A stretch of 12,043 bases of DNA, taken from the NCBI GenBank assembly GCA_023389455.1, contig JAEWEJ010000043.1:1-12043 (forward strand). Direction: 5' to 3'. Under the pieces are notes generated by a model. That model ran no database searches. It was not told the origin of the DNA and saw nothing but the letters and a program-made list of their open reading frames with translations. Each line of letters opens with the position of its first letter. Within the stretch, counting starts at the first letter, position 1. The stretch is from Actinomycetes bacterium. GTDB lineage: Bacteria; Actinomycetota; Actinomycetes; Actinomycetales; Cellulomonadaceae. Both the position numbers and the translations under genes were made by a program. This document shows positions 6,666 through 12,043 of the stretch, one piece after another.

Positions 6666-6725
6666 CACGAGACCGGGATCCGTCGGCGCACGACTGGGCG
6701 CAGGCCGACAGATCCCGGTCTCGTG
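6666..6725. repeat. Hairpin repeat, copy 1 (imperfect)
   Basis: A 60-base inverted repeat. Arms 6666-6687 and 6704-6725 are 22 bases and pair throughout except for one C/A mismatch (6681 with 6710); the loop is 16 bases and begins GCAC. The outer arm reads CACGAGACCGGGATC. It starts 20 bases after the MarR stop, a terminator-like position, and is followed by a run of seven Gs. It shares its arm sequence and loop length with the copy at 7610-7667, so it belongs to a repeat family rather than being a lone terminator. Confidence 0.85.
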
Positions 6726-6749
6726 GGGGGGTGTGACGGACGGACGGAC

Positions 6750-6772
6750 GGGGTGGGTGGCGGTGGGGCGGG
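6750..6772 (+). other. G-quadruplex-forming motif upstream of PAP2 gene
   Basis: Four G-runs (4, 3, 4 and 3 Gs) separated by loops of 1, 7 and 1 bases on the coding strand, about 50 bases ahead of the PAP2 start. This fits the standard G3+N1-7 quadruplex pattern. It follows a short GACG tandem run (6735-6750). Folding and any effect on transcription are not shown by the sequence. Confidence 0.4.
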
Positions 6773-6807
6773 TGGAGGCTCGCGGAGCCGTTCGGGGCGA
6801 GCGCCGG

Positions 6808-6813
6808 TAGCGT
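6808..6813 (+). promoter_or_regulatory. Possible -10 box for a leaderless PAP2 transcript
   Basis: TAGCGT fits the actinobacterial TANNNT -10 pattern and ends six bases before the ATG at 6820, the spacing expected when transcription starts at the initiation codon. No convincing -35 is visible, and there is no good ribosome site, which agrees with leaderless translation. Confidence 0.35.
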
Positions 6814-6819
6814 GGCGGG

Positions 6820-7626
6820 ATGCCCGCCGGAGAGCCGCTGCGCCGCCTGCTCGCGTGGTACGCCGACCAGCCCGTGCTCCGGGCGGTCCTGCCCGGGGTC
6901 GTGCTCGTGGCTCTCGGGCTGCTCGTCTTCTGGGGCATGTTCGACGCGGTCCAGGAGCGTGACGACTTCGCCCTGTGGGACCGGCCGGTCCTGGAGTTCC
7001 TGGTCGGTGTCCGCAGCGACACCGTGACCGCGGTCCTCGCCGCGCTCACGTTCGTCACCGGTCCGACCGTGCTGCCGGTCATCGTCCTGGTCGCGTGCGT
7101 GGCCTGGGGGCTGTACGCCCGCGAGCGGTGGCGGCCGCTCCTGCTCGCCGGCGCGATGATCGCGTCCACGCTGCTCTCGCTCCTGGTCAAGGGACTGGTC
7201 GCCCGGCCTCGCCCGCCGGAGGAGACCATGTACGTCCCCGGCTCCGAGACGACCGCCTCGTTCCCGTCCGGCCACACCATCGGCACGGCGACGTTCCTGC
7301 TGGTCGCCGGGTACCTCGTGGCGAGCCGGAGCCGGACGTGGCGGGTCGTCGTCGCCTGGCTGGTCGTCGGCGTCGTCGTCACCGCGGCGGTCGCACTGAG
7401 CCGCCTGTACCTCGGCTACCACTTCCTGACGGACGTGGTCGCGGCGGGCGGGCTGGCTGTCGTCGTGCTCGGCGTCGTCACCGTGGTGGACCGGGTCCAC
7501 GTGGTGCGCGGCCTGCCCCCGACCGAGCCGGAGCCCGGCTGGAGCCCGCAGCCGCCACCCGGGCTCACGCAGCCCACGGACCCGACTCCTGAAGCCCGAT
7601 CCGCCACCAGCGAGACCGGGATCTGA
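6820..7626 (+). CDS. PAP2 superfamily membrane phosphatase
   Basis: A 268-residue integral membrane phosphatase of the PAP2 (type 2 phosphatidic acid phosphatase) family. All three catalytic motifs are present: KGLVARPRP (Lys124 to Arg131-Pro132), FPSGHT (PSGH 149-152) and SRLYLGYHFLTD (Ser194-Arg195, His201, Asp205). Membrane spans are seen around 22-42, 68-100, 108-124, 155-170, 175-193 and 207-223. Members remove phosphate from lipid phosphates or undecaprenyl pyrophosphate on the outer face of the membrane; the precise substrate is not readable. A Pro-rich tail of nearly 40 residues follows the last span. The final five codons (SETGI) and the stop lie inside the hairpin repeat at 7610. 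The gene stands alone between the two repeat copies and has no visible link to the aromatic genes. Confidence 0.92.
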   Translation: MPAGEPLRRLLAWYADQPVLRAVLPGVVLVALGLLVFWGMFDAVQERDDFALWDRPVLEFLVGVRSDTVTAVLAALTFVTGPTVLPVIVLVACVAWGLYARERWRPLLLAGAMIASTLLSLLVKGLVARPRPPEETMYVPGSETTASFPSGHTIGTATFLLVAGYLVASRSRTWRVVVAWLVVGVVVTAAVALSRLYLGYHFLTDVVAAGGLAVVVLGVVTVVDRVHVVRGLPPTEPEPGWSPQPPPGLTQPTDPTPEARSATSETGI

Positions 7627-7667
7627 CGGCGCACCTCCCCTGATGGGCCGTCAGATCCCGGTCTCGC
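7610..7667. repeat. Hairpin repeat, copy 2 (perfect)
   Basis: A 58-base perfect inverted repeat: 21-base arms at 7610-7630 and 7647-7667 with a 16-base loop beginning GCAC. It shares CGAGACCGGGATC and the inner CGGC/GCCG steps with copy 1. It sits between the convergent PAP2 and ABC ATPase genes, overlaps the last codons and stop of PAP2, and ends 15 bases before the ATPase stop. It is ideally placed as a bidirectional terminator for both genes. Confidence 0.88.
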
Positions 7668-7682
7668 GGGACGGGTGTCCCG

Positions 7683-8489
7683 TCACGCGCCCGCCGCGAC
7701 CGCCTCCCCCCGCTTCGCCCGCTGGATCTGCTCGTACACGTGCGTCCGCAGCTCGGTGAACCGGGGCATCGCCCGCGTGGTCAGCTGGTCGCGCTCGGCG
7801 GGGAGGTCGATCGCGAGGTCCTCCTGCACGAACGTCGGCGAGCTCGACAGCATGAGCACGCGCTCGCCCAGGTACACGGACTCGTCGATGTCGTGGGTGA
7901 CGAACAGGACGGTCACGCCCAGGTCCTGCCAGACGCGCCGCACGAGGTCCTCGAGGTCGGCGCGGGTCTGGGCGTCGACGGCCGCGAACGGCTCGTCCAT
8001 GACGAGGATCTCGGGCTGGTAGGCCACGGCGCGCGCGATGGCGACGCGCTGCTGCATGCCGCCGGACAGCTGCCACGGGTAGGTGTCCAGCGCGTGCCCG
8101 AGGCCGACCTCCTCGACCGCCCGCTCGACGACCGCGCGCCGCTCGGCCTTCGGCACGCCGCGCGCCTTGAGCGGCAGGCCGACGTTGTCCCGCACCGTCA
8201 GCCACGGGTACAGGCTGCGCCCGTACTCCTGGAAGACGAGCGCCATCTTCTTCGGCGGCGCGGTGACGGCGGCCCCGTCGAGGGTGACGGACCCGGACGT
8301 GGGGGCCAGCAGCCCGGCGAGGCACTTGAGCAGCGTCGTCTTCCCGCACCCGGACGGCCCGACGATGCAGACCAGCTCACCGGGGCGCACGTCGAAGGTG
8401 ATGTTCCCGATGGCCTCGACGGGCCCGGACGAGCCCTGGTAGGTCTTGCTCAGGTCCCGGACGGACAGCAGGGGCGTGTTCTCAGGCAC
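7683..8489 (-). CDS. ABC importer ATPase, NitT/TauT/SsuB type
   Basis: A 268-residue cytosolic ATP-binding subunit that drives the importer encoded upstream. Visible motifs are Walker A GPSGCGKT (44-51), the Q-loop glutamine at 87 (VFQE), the signature LSGGMQQ (141-147), Walker B ILVMDEP (161-167) with D-loop AAVD, and the switch histidine at 199 (FVTHD). The run of FQEYGRSLYPWLTVRDNV is typical of the nitrate/taurine/sulfonate class. The GTG at 8489 overlaps the end of the permease gene by eight bases and has AGAGAGG six bases upstream. It is the last gene of the four-gene operon; copy 2 of the hairpin repeat follows. The C-terminal ~50 residues after the ATPase core are Arg/Glu-rich, as usual in this class. 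The substrate cannot be told from this subunit. Confidence 0.93.
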   Translation of the reverse strand: MPENTPLLSVRDLSKTYQGSSGPVEAIGNITFDVRPGELVCIVGPSGCGKTTLLKCLAGLLAPTSGSVTLDGAAVTAPPKKMALVFQEYGRSLYPWLTVRDNVGLPLKARGVPKAERRAVVERAVEEVGLGHALDTYPWQLSGGMQQRVAIARAVAYQPEILVMDEPFAAVDAQTRADLEDLVRRVWQDLGVTVLFVTHDIDESVYLGERVLMLSSSPTFVQEDLAIDLPAERDQLTTRAMPRFTELRTHVYEQIQRAKRGEAVAAGA

Positions 8490-9267
8490 GGGCGACCTCT
8501 CTCGAGCCGTGGTACCAGTGCAGCACCCGGCGTTCGACGAGCTGGAAGACGGCGGCGACGGCGACGCCCACGAGGCCGAGCAGCAGGATGCCGCTCCACA
8601 TCTCGGCGACCATGTACTGCCGCTGGAAGTAGACGATCTGGTAGCCCAGCCCCGACGACGAGGCGAACATCTCCGAGATCACCATGAGGATCAGGCCGAT
8701 CGACAGGCACAGCCGCACACCGGCCATGATCTGTGGGCTCGCGGCCGGCAGGACGACGTACCGGTAGGCGAGCAGCCCGCGGACCCGGTACGACCGCGAG
8801 GTGTCGACGAGCACCGGGTCGGTGCCGCGGACCCCCTCGATCGTGTTGAGCAGCACCGGCCACACGCTGCCCGACACGATGACGGCGAGCTTCATGGTGT
8901 CGTCGATGCCGAGCAGCAGCATGAGGACGGGCACGAGCACCACGGGCGGGATCGCGCGGAAGAACTCGAGCATCGGCTCGAGCAGCGCGCGCAGCCACGG
9001 GGTCGCGCCGATCGCGGTGCCGGCGACGATCCCGATGACGATCGACAGGAGCACCCCGATGCCGAACCGGCCGAGGCTGGGCAGCACGTCGCGCACCAGG
9101 GTGTCGGGGGACAGCCAGGTGCCGACGAACGCGTCGAGCACGCGCGACGGCGGCGGGAAGTACAGGTTGGTGGTGCCGCGGGTCGCCAGCGCCCAGCCGA
9201 GCACGAGCAGCACGGGCAGGCCGGCGGCGTAGCCGACGGAGGCGAGCGCGCGACGCACGGTGGCCAT
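8482..9267 (-). CDS. ABC importer permease, SsuC/TauC type (second permease)
   Basis: A 261-residue inner-membrane permease of the BPD_transp_1 family. Hydrophobic spans lie near 12-28, 68-88, 106-122, 126-142, 186-202 and 225-243. The cytosolic EAA-type coupling loop that docks on the ATPase is at about 154-176 (DTSRSYRVRGLLAYRYVVLPAASP), and FFRAIPPVVLVPVL is characteristic of this class. The ATG at 9267 shares its A with the TGA of the upstream permease (TGATG) and has AAGGGG about seven bases before it. The C-terminus LVERRVLHW matches that of the neighbouring permease exactly, which suggests the two arose by duplication and then diverged. They probably form a heterodimer, whereas many members of this class use two copies of one permease. 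Confidence 0.92.
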   Translation of the reverse strand: MATVRRALASVGYAAGLPVLLVLGWALATRGTTNLYFPPPSRVLDAFVGTWLSPDTLVRDVLPSLGRFGIGVLLSIVIGIVAGTAIGATPWLRALLEPMLEFFRAIPPVVLVPVLMLLLGIDDTMKLAVIVSGSVWPVLLNTIEGVRGTDPVLVDTSRSYRVRGLLAYRYVVLPAASPQIMAGVRLCLSIGLILMVISEMFASSSGLGYQIVYFQRQYMVAEMWSGILLLGLVGVAVAAVFQLVERRVLHWYHGSREVARA

Positions 9268-10148
9268 CAGGCGGCCCCTTCCCTGCGGACCGAGGGGTGC
9301 CAGTGCAGGACCCGCCGCTCGACCAGGCGCGTGGCGAGGTTGACGAGCAGCCCCAGCAGGCCGGTCACCAGCACCAGCGCGTACAGGCCGGGCGCGTCGG
9401 GGGCGGACCGGTAGACGTCGATCTGCCGGCCGATCCCGGGGTTCCCGATGACGAGCTCGGCCGTGATGGTGAGCACCAGGGCGATCGACGCGGCGAGCCG
9501 GAAGCCCGTGATGACGTACGGCAGCGCGGTCGGCAGCACGACGTGCCGCAGGCGCTGCAGCCGTCCGAGGCCGTAGCTGCGTGCGGTGTCGTCCGCGACG
9601 GTGTCGACGTCCCCGACGCCGTAGAGCACCTGGATGAACACCTGCCAGAACGGCGCGTAGACGACGATCACGAGCGCGGCCTCGCGCGAGAGCCCTGCGA
9701 CGAGCACCGCCAGCGGGATGATCGCGACCGACGGGATGGGCCGCAGGAACTCCACGGTGGTGTGGGTCGCCCGGCGCAGGAACGGCACGAGGCCGACGAC
9801 CGCGCCGGCGACGACGGCGCCGGCCACGGCGATCAGGAGCCCGAGCGCCCACGTCACGACCGTATCGCCGAGCGCGGACCAGAACCGCGGCGCACCGAGC
9901 TCGGTGACCAGGCGGGCGGCCGTCGTCGTGAACCGCGGCAGGTACGCGGGGTTCACGACCTGCGCGAGCGCCACGACCTCCCAGGTGGCGGCGAAGCCGA
10001 GGACCCCGAGGGCGCCCAGCACGGTGGTGCGGCTGCTGCGCGGGCGGCGGGTGCGGCCCCCGGCCGCCCGGCTCGGCGCACCGGCCCGGGCCGGACGGGC
10101 GGCGACGCCCCCGGGTCCCGGGCCGGTGGCCGTGTCGGTCGACGTCAC
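9267..10148 (-). CDS. ABC importer permease, SsuC/TauC type (first permease)
   Basis: A 293-residue inner-membrane permease. It opens with about 40 Pro/Arg/Ala/Gly-rich, probably disordered cytosolic residues, followed by spans near 43-62, 98-122, 140-154, 157-175, 215-232 and 255-272. The coupling loop is at about 186-210 (DDTARSYGLGRLQRLRHVVLPTALP). ELVIGNPGIGRQI is typical of the NitT/TauT class. The GTG at 10148 overlaps the stop of the binding-protein gene (GTGA); there is no strong ribosome site, so translation probably depends on coupling. It differs from the second permease along most of its length but ends in the same LVERRVLHW motif. The long N-terminal tail is absent from the second permease. 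Confidence 0.9.
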   Translation of the reverse strand: MTSTDTATGPGPGGVAARPARAGAPSRAAGGRTRRPRSSRTTVLGALGVLGFAATWEVVALAQVVNPAYLPRFTTTAARLVTELGAPRFWSALGDTVVTWALGLLIAVAGAVVAGAVVGLVPFLRRATHTTVEFLRPIPSVAIIPLAVLVAGLSREAALVIVVYAPFWQVFIQVLYGVGDVDTVADDTARSYGLGRLQRLRHVVLPTALPYVITGFRLAASIALVLTITAELVIGNPGIGRQIDVYRSAPDAPGLYALVLVTGLLGLLVNLATRLVERRVLHWHPSVRREGAA

Positions 10149-11131
10149 GAGCTGACGAGCTCGTCGAGGTCCGGGGCGGAGTCGAAGAACTCGTGCTCGA
10201 CCGCGAGGTCGGCCAGGCCCTGCAGCACGTCCTCGTCGATCTGCGTGGAGAACTGCGGCAGCCGCAGGTTGGCCGCCGCCGCCTCCGGCAGCGACATCTC
10301 GGTGACGAGGGACTGGCGCATCGTCTCGTCGTTCTCCGCGGCCCACGCGAACGCGGCGGCGAACGCCTCGCGCACGGCCTCGACGAGCTCGGGGTCGTCG
10401 GCGAGGGTTGCGCCGGTGGTCTGCAGGACGAGCGTGGGCAGGCCAGGCAGCACCGCCTGGTACGGGTCGACGACGCGGGCCCCGCCGGCGCCGACGATCA
10501 TCGACACGAACGGCTCGGGCACCCACGCGGCGTCGATGTTGCCGGCCTCGAGCTGCGCCTGGGCGTCGGGGAACGCGACCTCGACGAACTCGACCGTGCT
10601 CGGGTCCCCGCCGTCCTGCTCGACCGCGGCCATGATCGTCAGGTCGCCCGCGGCGCCGAGCGAGTTCACGGCGACCTTCTTGCCGGCGAGGTCGGCAGGC
10701 GTCGTGATGTCGCTGCCGGCGCCGACGACGACCGAGTTGATGTCGTCGCCCTCCGCGAGGCTCTGCGCGTAGTTGGCGACGATCTTCACGTCCAGGCCCT
10801 GCAGGCTCGCGCGCATCGCGCCGAACGGCTGGCCGACGGAGAAGTCGATGTCGCCGTTGATGAGCGCGGGCATGGCCTGGGCGCCGCCCTGGATCGGCTG
10901 GACCGTGACGTCGAGCCCGTGGTCGGCGAAGACGCCGGCCTCGACCGCTGCCCACAGCGGGGCGGTCTCGCTGATGCTCAGGGCGCCGATGGTGACGGCA
11001 CGCGGGGAGTCGGAGTCGGGGGCAGCCGCTGTCGGCTCGGCCTCGGCAGCCGGCTCGGAGGACGAGCACGCGGCCAGTCCGAGCGACAGCGCCGCGACGA
11101 GCGCCGCCACGAGTGCGGGACGTCGGTTCAT
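10145..11131 (-). CDS. ABC importer substrate-binding lipoprotein, SsuA/THI5-like
   Basis: A 328-residue extracellular binding protein of the NMT1/THI5-like or SsuA class. It has an Arg-containing N-terminus, a hydrophobic helix and the lipobox LAAC with the modified Cys at 22, so it is anchored outside the membrane. A Ser/Ala/Glu/Pro linker (23-44) precedes the two-lobe domain (VTIGALSISETAPLWAAVEAGVFADHGLDV). DIDFSVGQP (94-102) and the AGKKVAVNSLGAAGDL block (149-164), with VPEPF at 204-208, are typical ligand-cleft elements. Members bind sulfonates, nitrate, pyrimidine precursors or aromatic acids; the ligand here is unknown. The ATG at 11131 has GAGGA five bases upstream and is the natural start for the signal peptide. 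First gene of the importer operon, with its promoter facing the PaaX-type regulator. Confidence 0.92.
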   Translation of the reverse strand: MNRRPALVAALVAALSLGLAACSSSEPAAEAEPTAAAPDSDSPRAVTIGALSISETAPLWAAVEAGVFADHGLDVTVQPIQGGAQAMPALINGDIDFSVGQPFGAMRASLQGLDVKIVANYAQSLAEGDDINSVVVGAGSDITTPADLAGKKVAVNSLGAAGDLTIMAAVEQDGGDPSTVEFVEVAFPDAQAQLEAGNIDAAWVPEPFVSMIVGAGGARVVDPYQAVLPGLPTLVLQTTGATLADDPELVEAVREAFAAAFAWAAENDETMRQSLVTEMSLPEAAAANLRLPQFSTQIDEDVLQGLADLAVEHEFFDSAPDLDELVSS

Positions 11132-11163
11132 GGGGGTCCTCAATTCTCCGTTGAATCTCGGGG

Positions 11164-11193
11164 TGACGGGCGTGCCGCTCCGCACGCCCGTCG
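11164..11193 (-). other. Strong hairpin in the importer mRNA leader
   Basis: An 11-bp perfect stem (11165-11175 with 11182-11192, plus a closing G/T pair) around a 6-base loop. It lies about 33 bases ahead of the lipoprotein ATG and downstream of the likely promoter, so it would be in the 5' leader. It resembles an attenuator or mRNA-stability stem; no known riboswitch motif is seen. Confidence 0.5.
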
Positions 11194-11235
11194 GGACCGA
11201 CCAGCGCTCGGACCATGCATGACACTCGTCCAGCA

Positions 11236-11264
11236 ATCGTGCAGTCGAATGTCACACGTGTCAA
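11236..11264 (-). promoter_or_regulatory. Promoter of the ABC importer operon
   Basis: A perfect TTGACA -35 box (11264-11259 on the minus strand) is followed after 17 bases by CACGAT, which keeps the important A2, A5 and T6 of the -10 box. Transcription would start near 11229, giving a leader of about 100 bases that contains the hairpin at 11164-11193. Two TGTCA elements (11250-11254 and 11259-11263) overlap the -35 and could be regulator contacts. Confidence 0.5.
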
Positions 11265-11310
11265 TGATCCGGGGCTGCCGCGGTGCCCGCGGGTGACGCG
11301 GCGTGCGTGC

Positions 11311-11316
11311 GAGAAT
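11311..11316 (+). promoter_or_regulatory. Possible -10 box for the PaaX-type gene
   Basis: GAGAAT matches four of six -10 bases and ends seven bases before the ATG, consistent with a leaderless transcript. No ribosome site precedes the ATG, which agrees with this. The -35 is unclear. Confidence 0.3.
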
Positions 11317-11323
11317 CGCGGCC

Positions 11324-12043
11324 ATGCCGACGCTGCCCGAGGACGCGCTCGCCCACGACGGCGCGGCCGCCCGGCGGCGCCCCGAGCAGCTGCTGCTGGC
11401 GTTCACGGGTGAGCTCATGGTGGCCGGCGAGGTCGGCCCGGTGCCTGCGTCGGTGCTCATCGGCGTGCTCGCAGACCTGGGCGTGGGGGAGGCCGCGACG
11501 CGCGCGGCCCTCACCCGCATGGCGGGCCGCGGCCTGCTCGAGCCGCAGCGCGTCGGGCGCACCGTCTCCTACGCGCTGACGCCGCAGAGCGAGCACGTGC
11601 TGCGCGAGGCGCGCGACCGCATCTTCGACGCCGATCCCTTCGCGCCGCGCGGCACCGGGTGGACGCTCGTCAGCTTCTCGGTCCCGGAGAGCCGCCGCGA
11701 CGTGCGGCACCGCGTCCGCGCGCAGCTGGCGTGGGCGGGGTTCGGGCTGCTGCGCGACGGCCTGTGGATCGCCCCCGGCGAGGTCGACGTCGCGCAGGCG
11801 CTCGGCGGTGTGCGCGGCGGGGGCGACGGCCGGAGCGACGGGCAGGGCGACGGGCGGGACGACGGCCGGGACGACGGCCGGAGCGCGGACCCGGGCGACG
11901 GTGAGGGTGTCGGTCAGGACGACGCCGTGGAGATCCTCGCGTTCCGCGCCCACGAGGTGCCCGGCTTCTCGGCGGCGCGCAGCGTGCGGACGGCCTGGCG
12001 GCTGGACGCGATGCGCGCGCGGCACGAGCAGTTCCAGCAGCGC
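11324..12043 (+). CDS. PaaX-family transcriptional regulator (runs off right edge)
   Basis: Open from the ATG at 11324 to the end of the window, giving 240 residues with no stop. The N-terminal winged helix (20-88) reads PEQLLLAFTGELM, then VGEAATRAALTRMAGRGLLEPQRVGRTVSYALTPQ. A central Cas2-like domain begins at about 112 (GWTLVSFSVPESRRDVRHRVRAQLAWAGFGLLRDGLWIAP). This order is that of PaaX, the phenylacetyl-CoA-responsive repressor, whose relatives control various aromatic or acyl-CoA pathways. Residues 165-199 are an unusual Asp/Gly/Arg-rich insert with a 12-bp tandem repeat (11856-11879) placed inside the Cas2-like domain; the domain then resumes with AVEILAFRAHEVPG. The C-terminal domain lies mostly beyond the window. 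It is divergent from the importer operon, 192 bp away, and is the obvious candidate to control it. The effector is unknown. Confidence 0.82.
   Translation, partial: MPTLPEDALAHDGAAARRRPEQLLLAFTGELMVAGEVGPVPASVLIGVLADLGVGEAATRAALTRMAGRGLLEPQRVGRTVSYALTPQSEHVLREARDRIFDADPFAPRGTGWTLVSFSVPESRRDVRHRVRAQLAWAGFGLLRDGLWIAPGEVDVAQALGGVRGGGDGRSDGQGDGRDDGRDDGRSADPGDGEGVGQDDAVEILAFRAHEVPGFSAARSVRTAWRLDAMRARHEQFQQR
11856..11879. repeat. 12-bp tandem repeat inside the PaaX-type gene
   Basis: GGGACGACGGCC occurs twice head to tail and encodes most of an RDDGRDDG run. Related partial units (GGCGACGGC, GAGCGACGGG) flank it, indicating slippage-driven growth of the Asp/Gly insert without a frameshift. Confidence 0.7.

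Noticed and set aside
6085..7500. Minus-strand frame opposite MarR and PAP2
   Set aside because: Rich in Asp/Arg/Gln with no domain; both plus-strand genes carry complete family motifs.
6666..7667. Composite transposon or integron cassette around PAP2
   Set aside because: No transposase, integrase or target-site duplication is seen; the flanking elements are single short hairpins.
11214..11221. CATGCATG palindrome near the importer promoter
   Set aside because: Only 8 bp and downstream of the start region; too short to call a site.
11132..11323. TPP or other riboswitch ahead of the THI5-like binding protein
   Set aside because: The THI-box core sequences (CTGAGA and the downstream conserved half) are absent; only a simple stem is present.

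Overview
The window is about 12 kb of very GC-rich DNA with strong codon bias, many GTG starts, 1-8 bp gene overlaps and AGGAGG-type ribosome sites. Together with a mycothiol-dependent maleylpyruvate isomerase (mycothiol is confined to actinobacteria), this points to a high-GC Gram-positive actinobacterium. A Cellulomonas-like relative is my guess from overall style and is not proven by the sequence.

Layout: (1) bases 1-196, minus strand, the start of a truncated membrane protein. (2) 327-3060, minus strand: a DUF3237 protein, then an FAD-dependent aromatic-ring monooxygenase resembling PhzS, then an aldo/keto reductase. (3) 3230-6025, plus strand, divergent from block 2: gentisate 1,2-dioxygenase, fumarylpyruvate hydrolase and mycothiol-dependent maleylpyruvate isomerase, a complete route from gentisate to fumarate plus pyruvate. 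A MarR regulator follows at 6206. (4) 6666-7667: a PAP2 phosphatase gene bracketed by two copies of a ~60-bp hairpin repeat. (5) 7683-11131, minus strand: a four-gene ABC importer of the NitT/TauT/SsuABC class (lipoprotein, two different permeases, ATPase). (6) 11324 to the right edge, plus strand: a PaaX-family repressor divergent from the importer, cut by the window end.

How it fits together (inference): the monooxygenase probably makes gentisate or a related hydroquinone-type acid from an unknown aromatic substrate, and the divergent operon cleaves it. The two divergent operons share a 169-bp promoter region holding a perfect 7+4+7 palindrome, a good candidate operator for the nearby MarR protein. 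The importer and the PaaX-type regulator may handle uptake of the aromatic substrate, but the separating PAP2 cassette makes that link weaker.

The most noteworthy points are the PhzS-like monooxygenase plus DUF3237 pair joined to a gentisate operon, the shared palindrome, the hairpin repeats bracketing PAP2 (one supplies the gene's stop codon), the paired non-identical permeases, and a strong hairpin in the leader of the importer mRNA. I see no tRNA, rRNA, CRISPR array, transposase or integrase.
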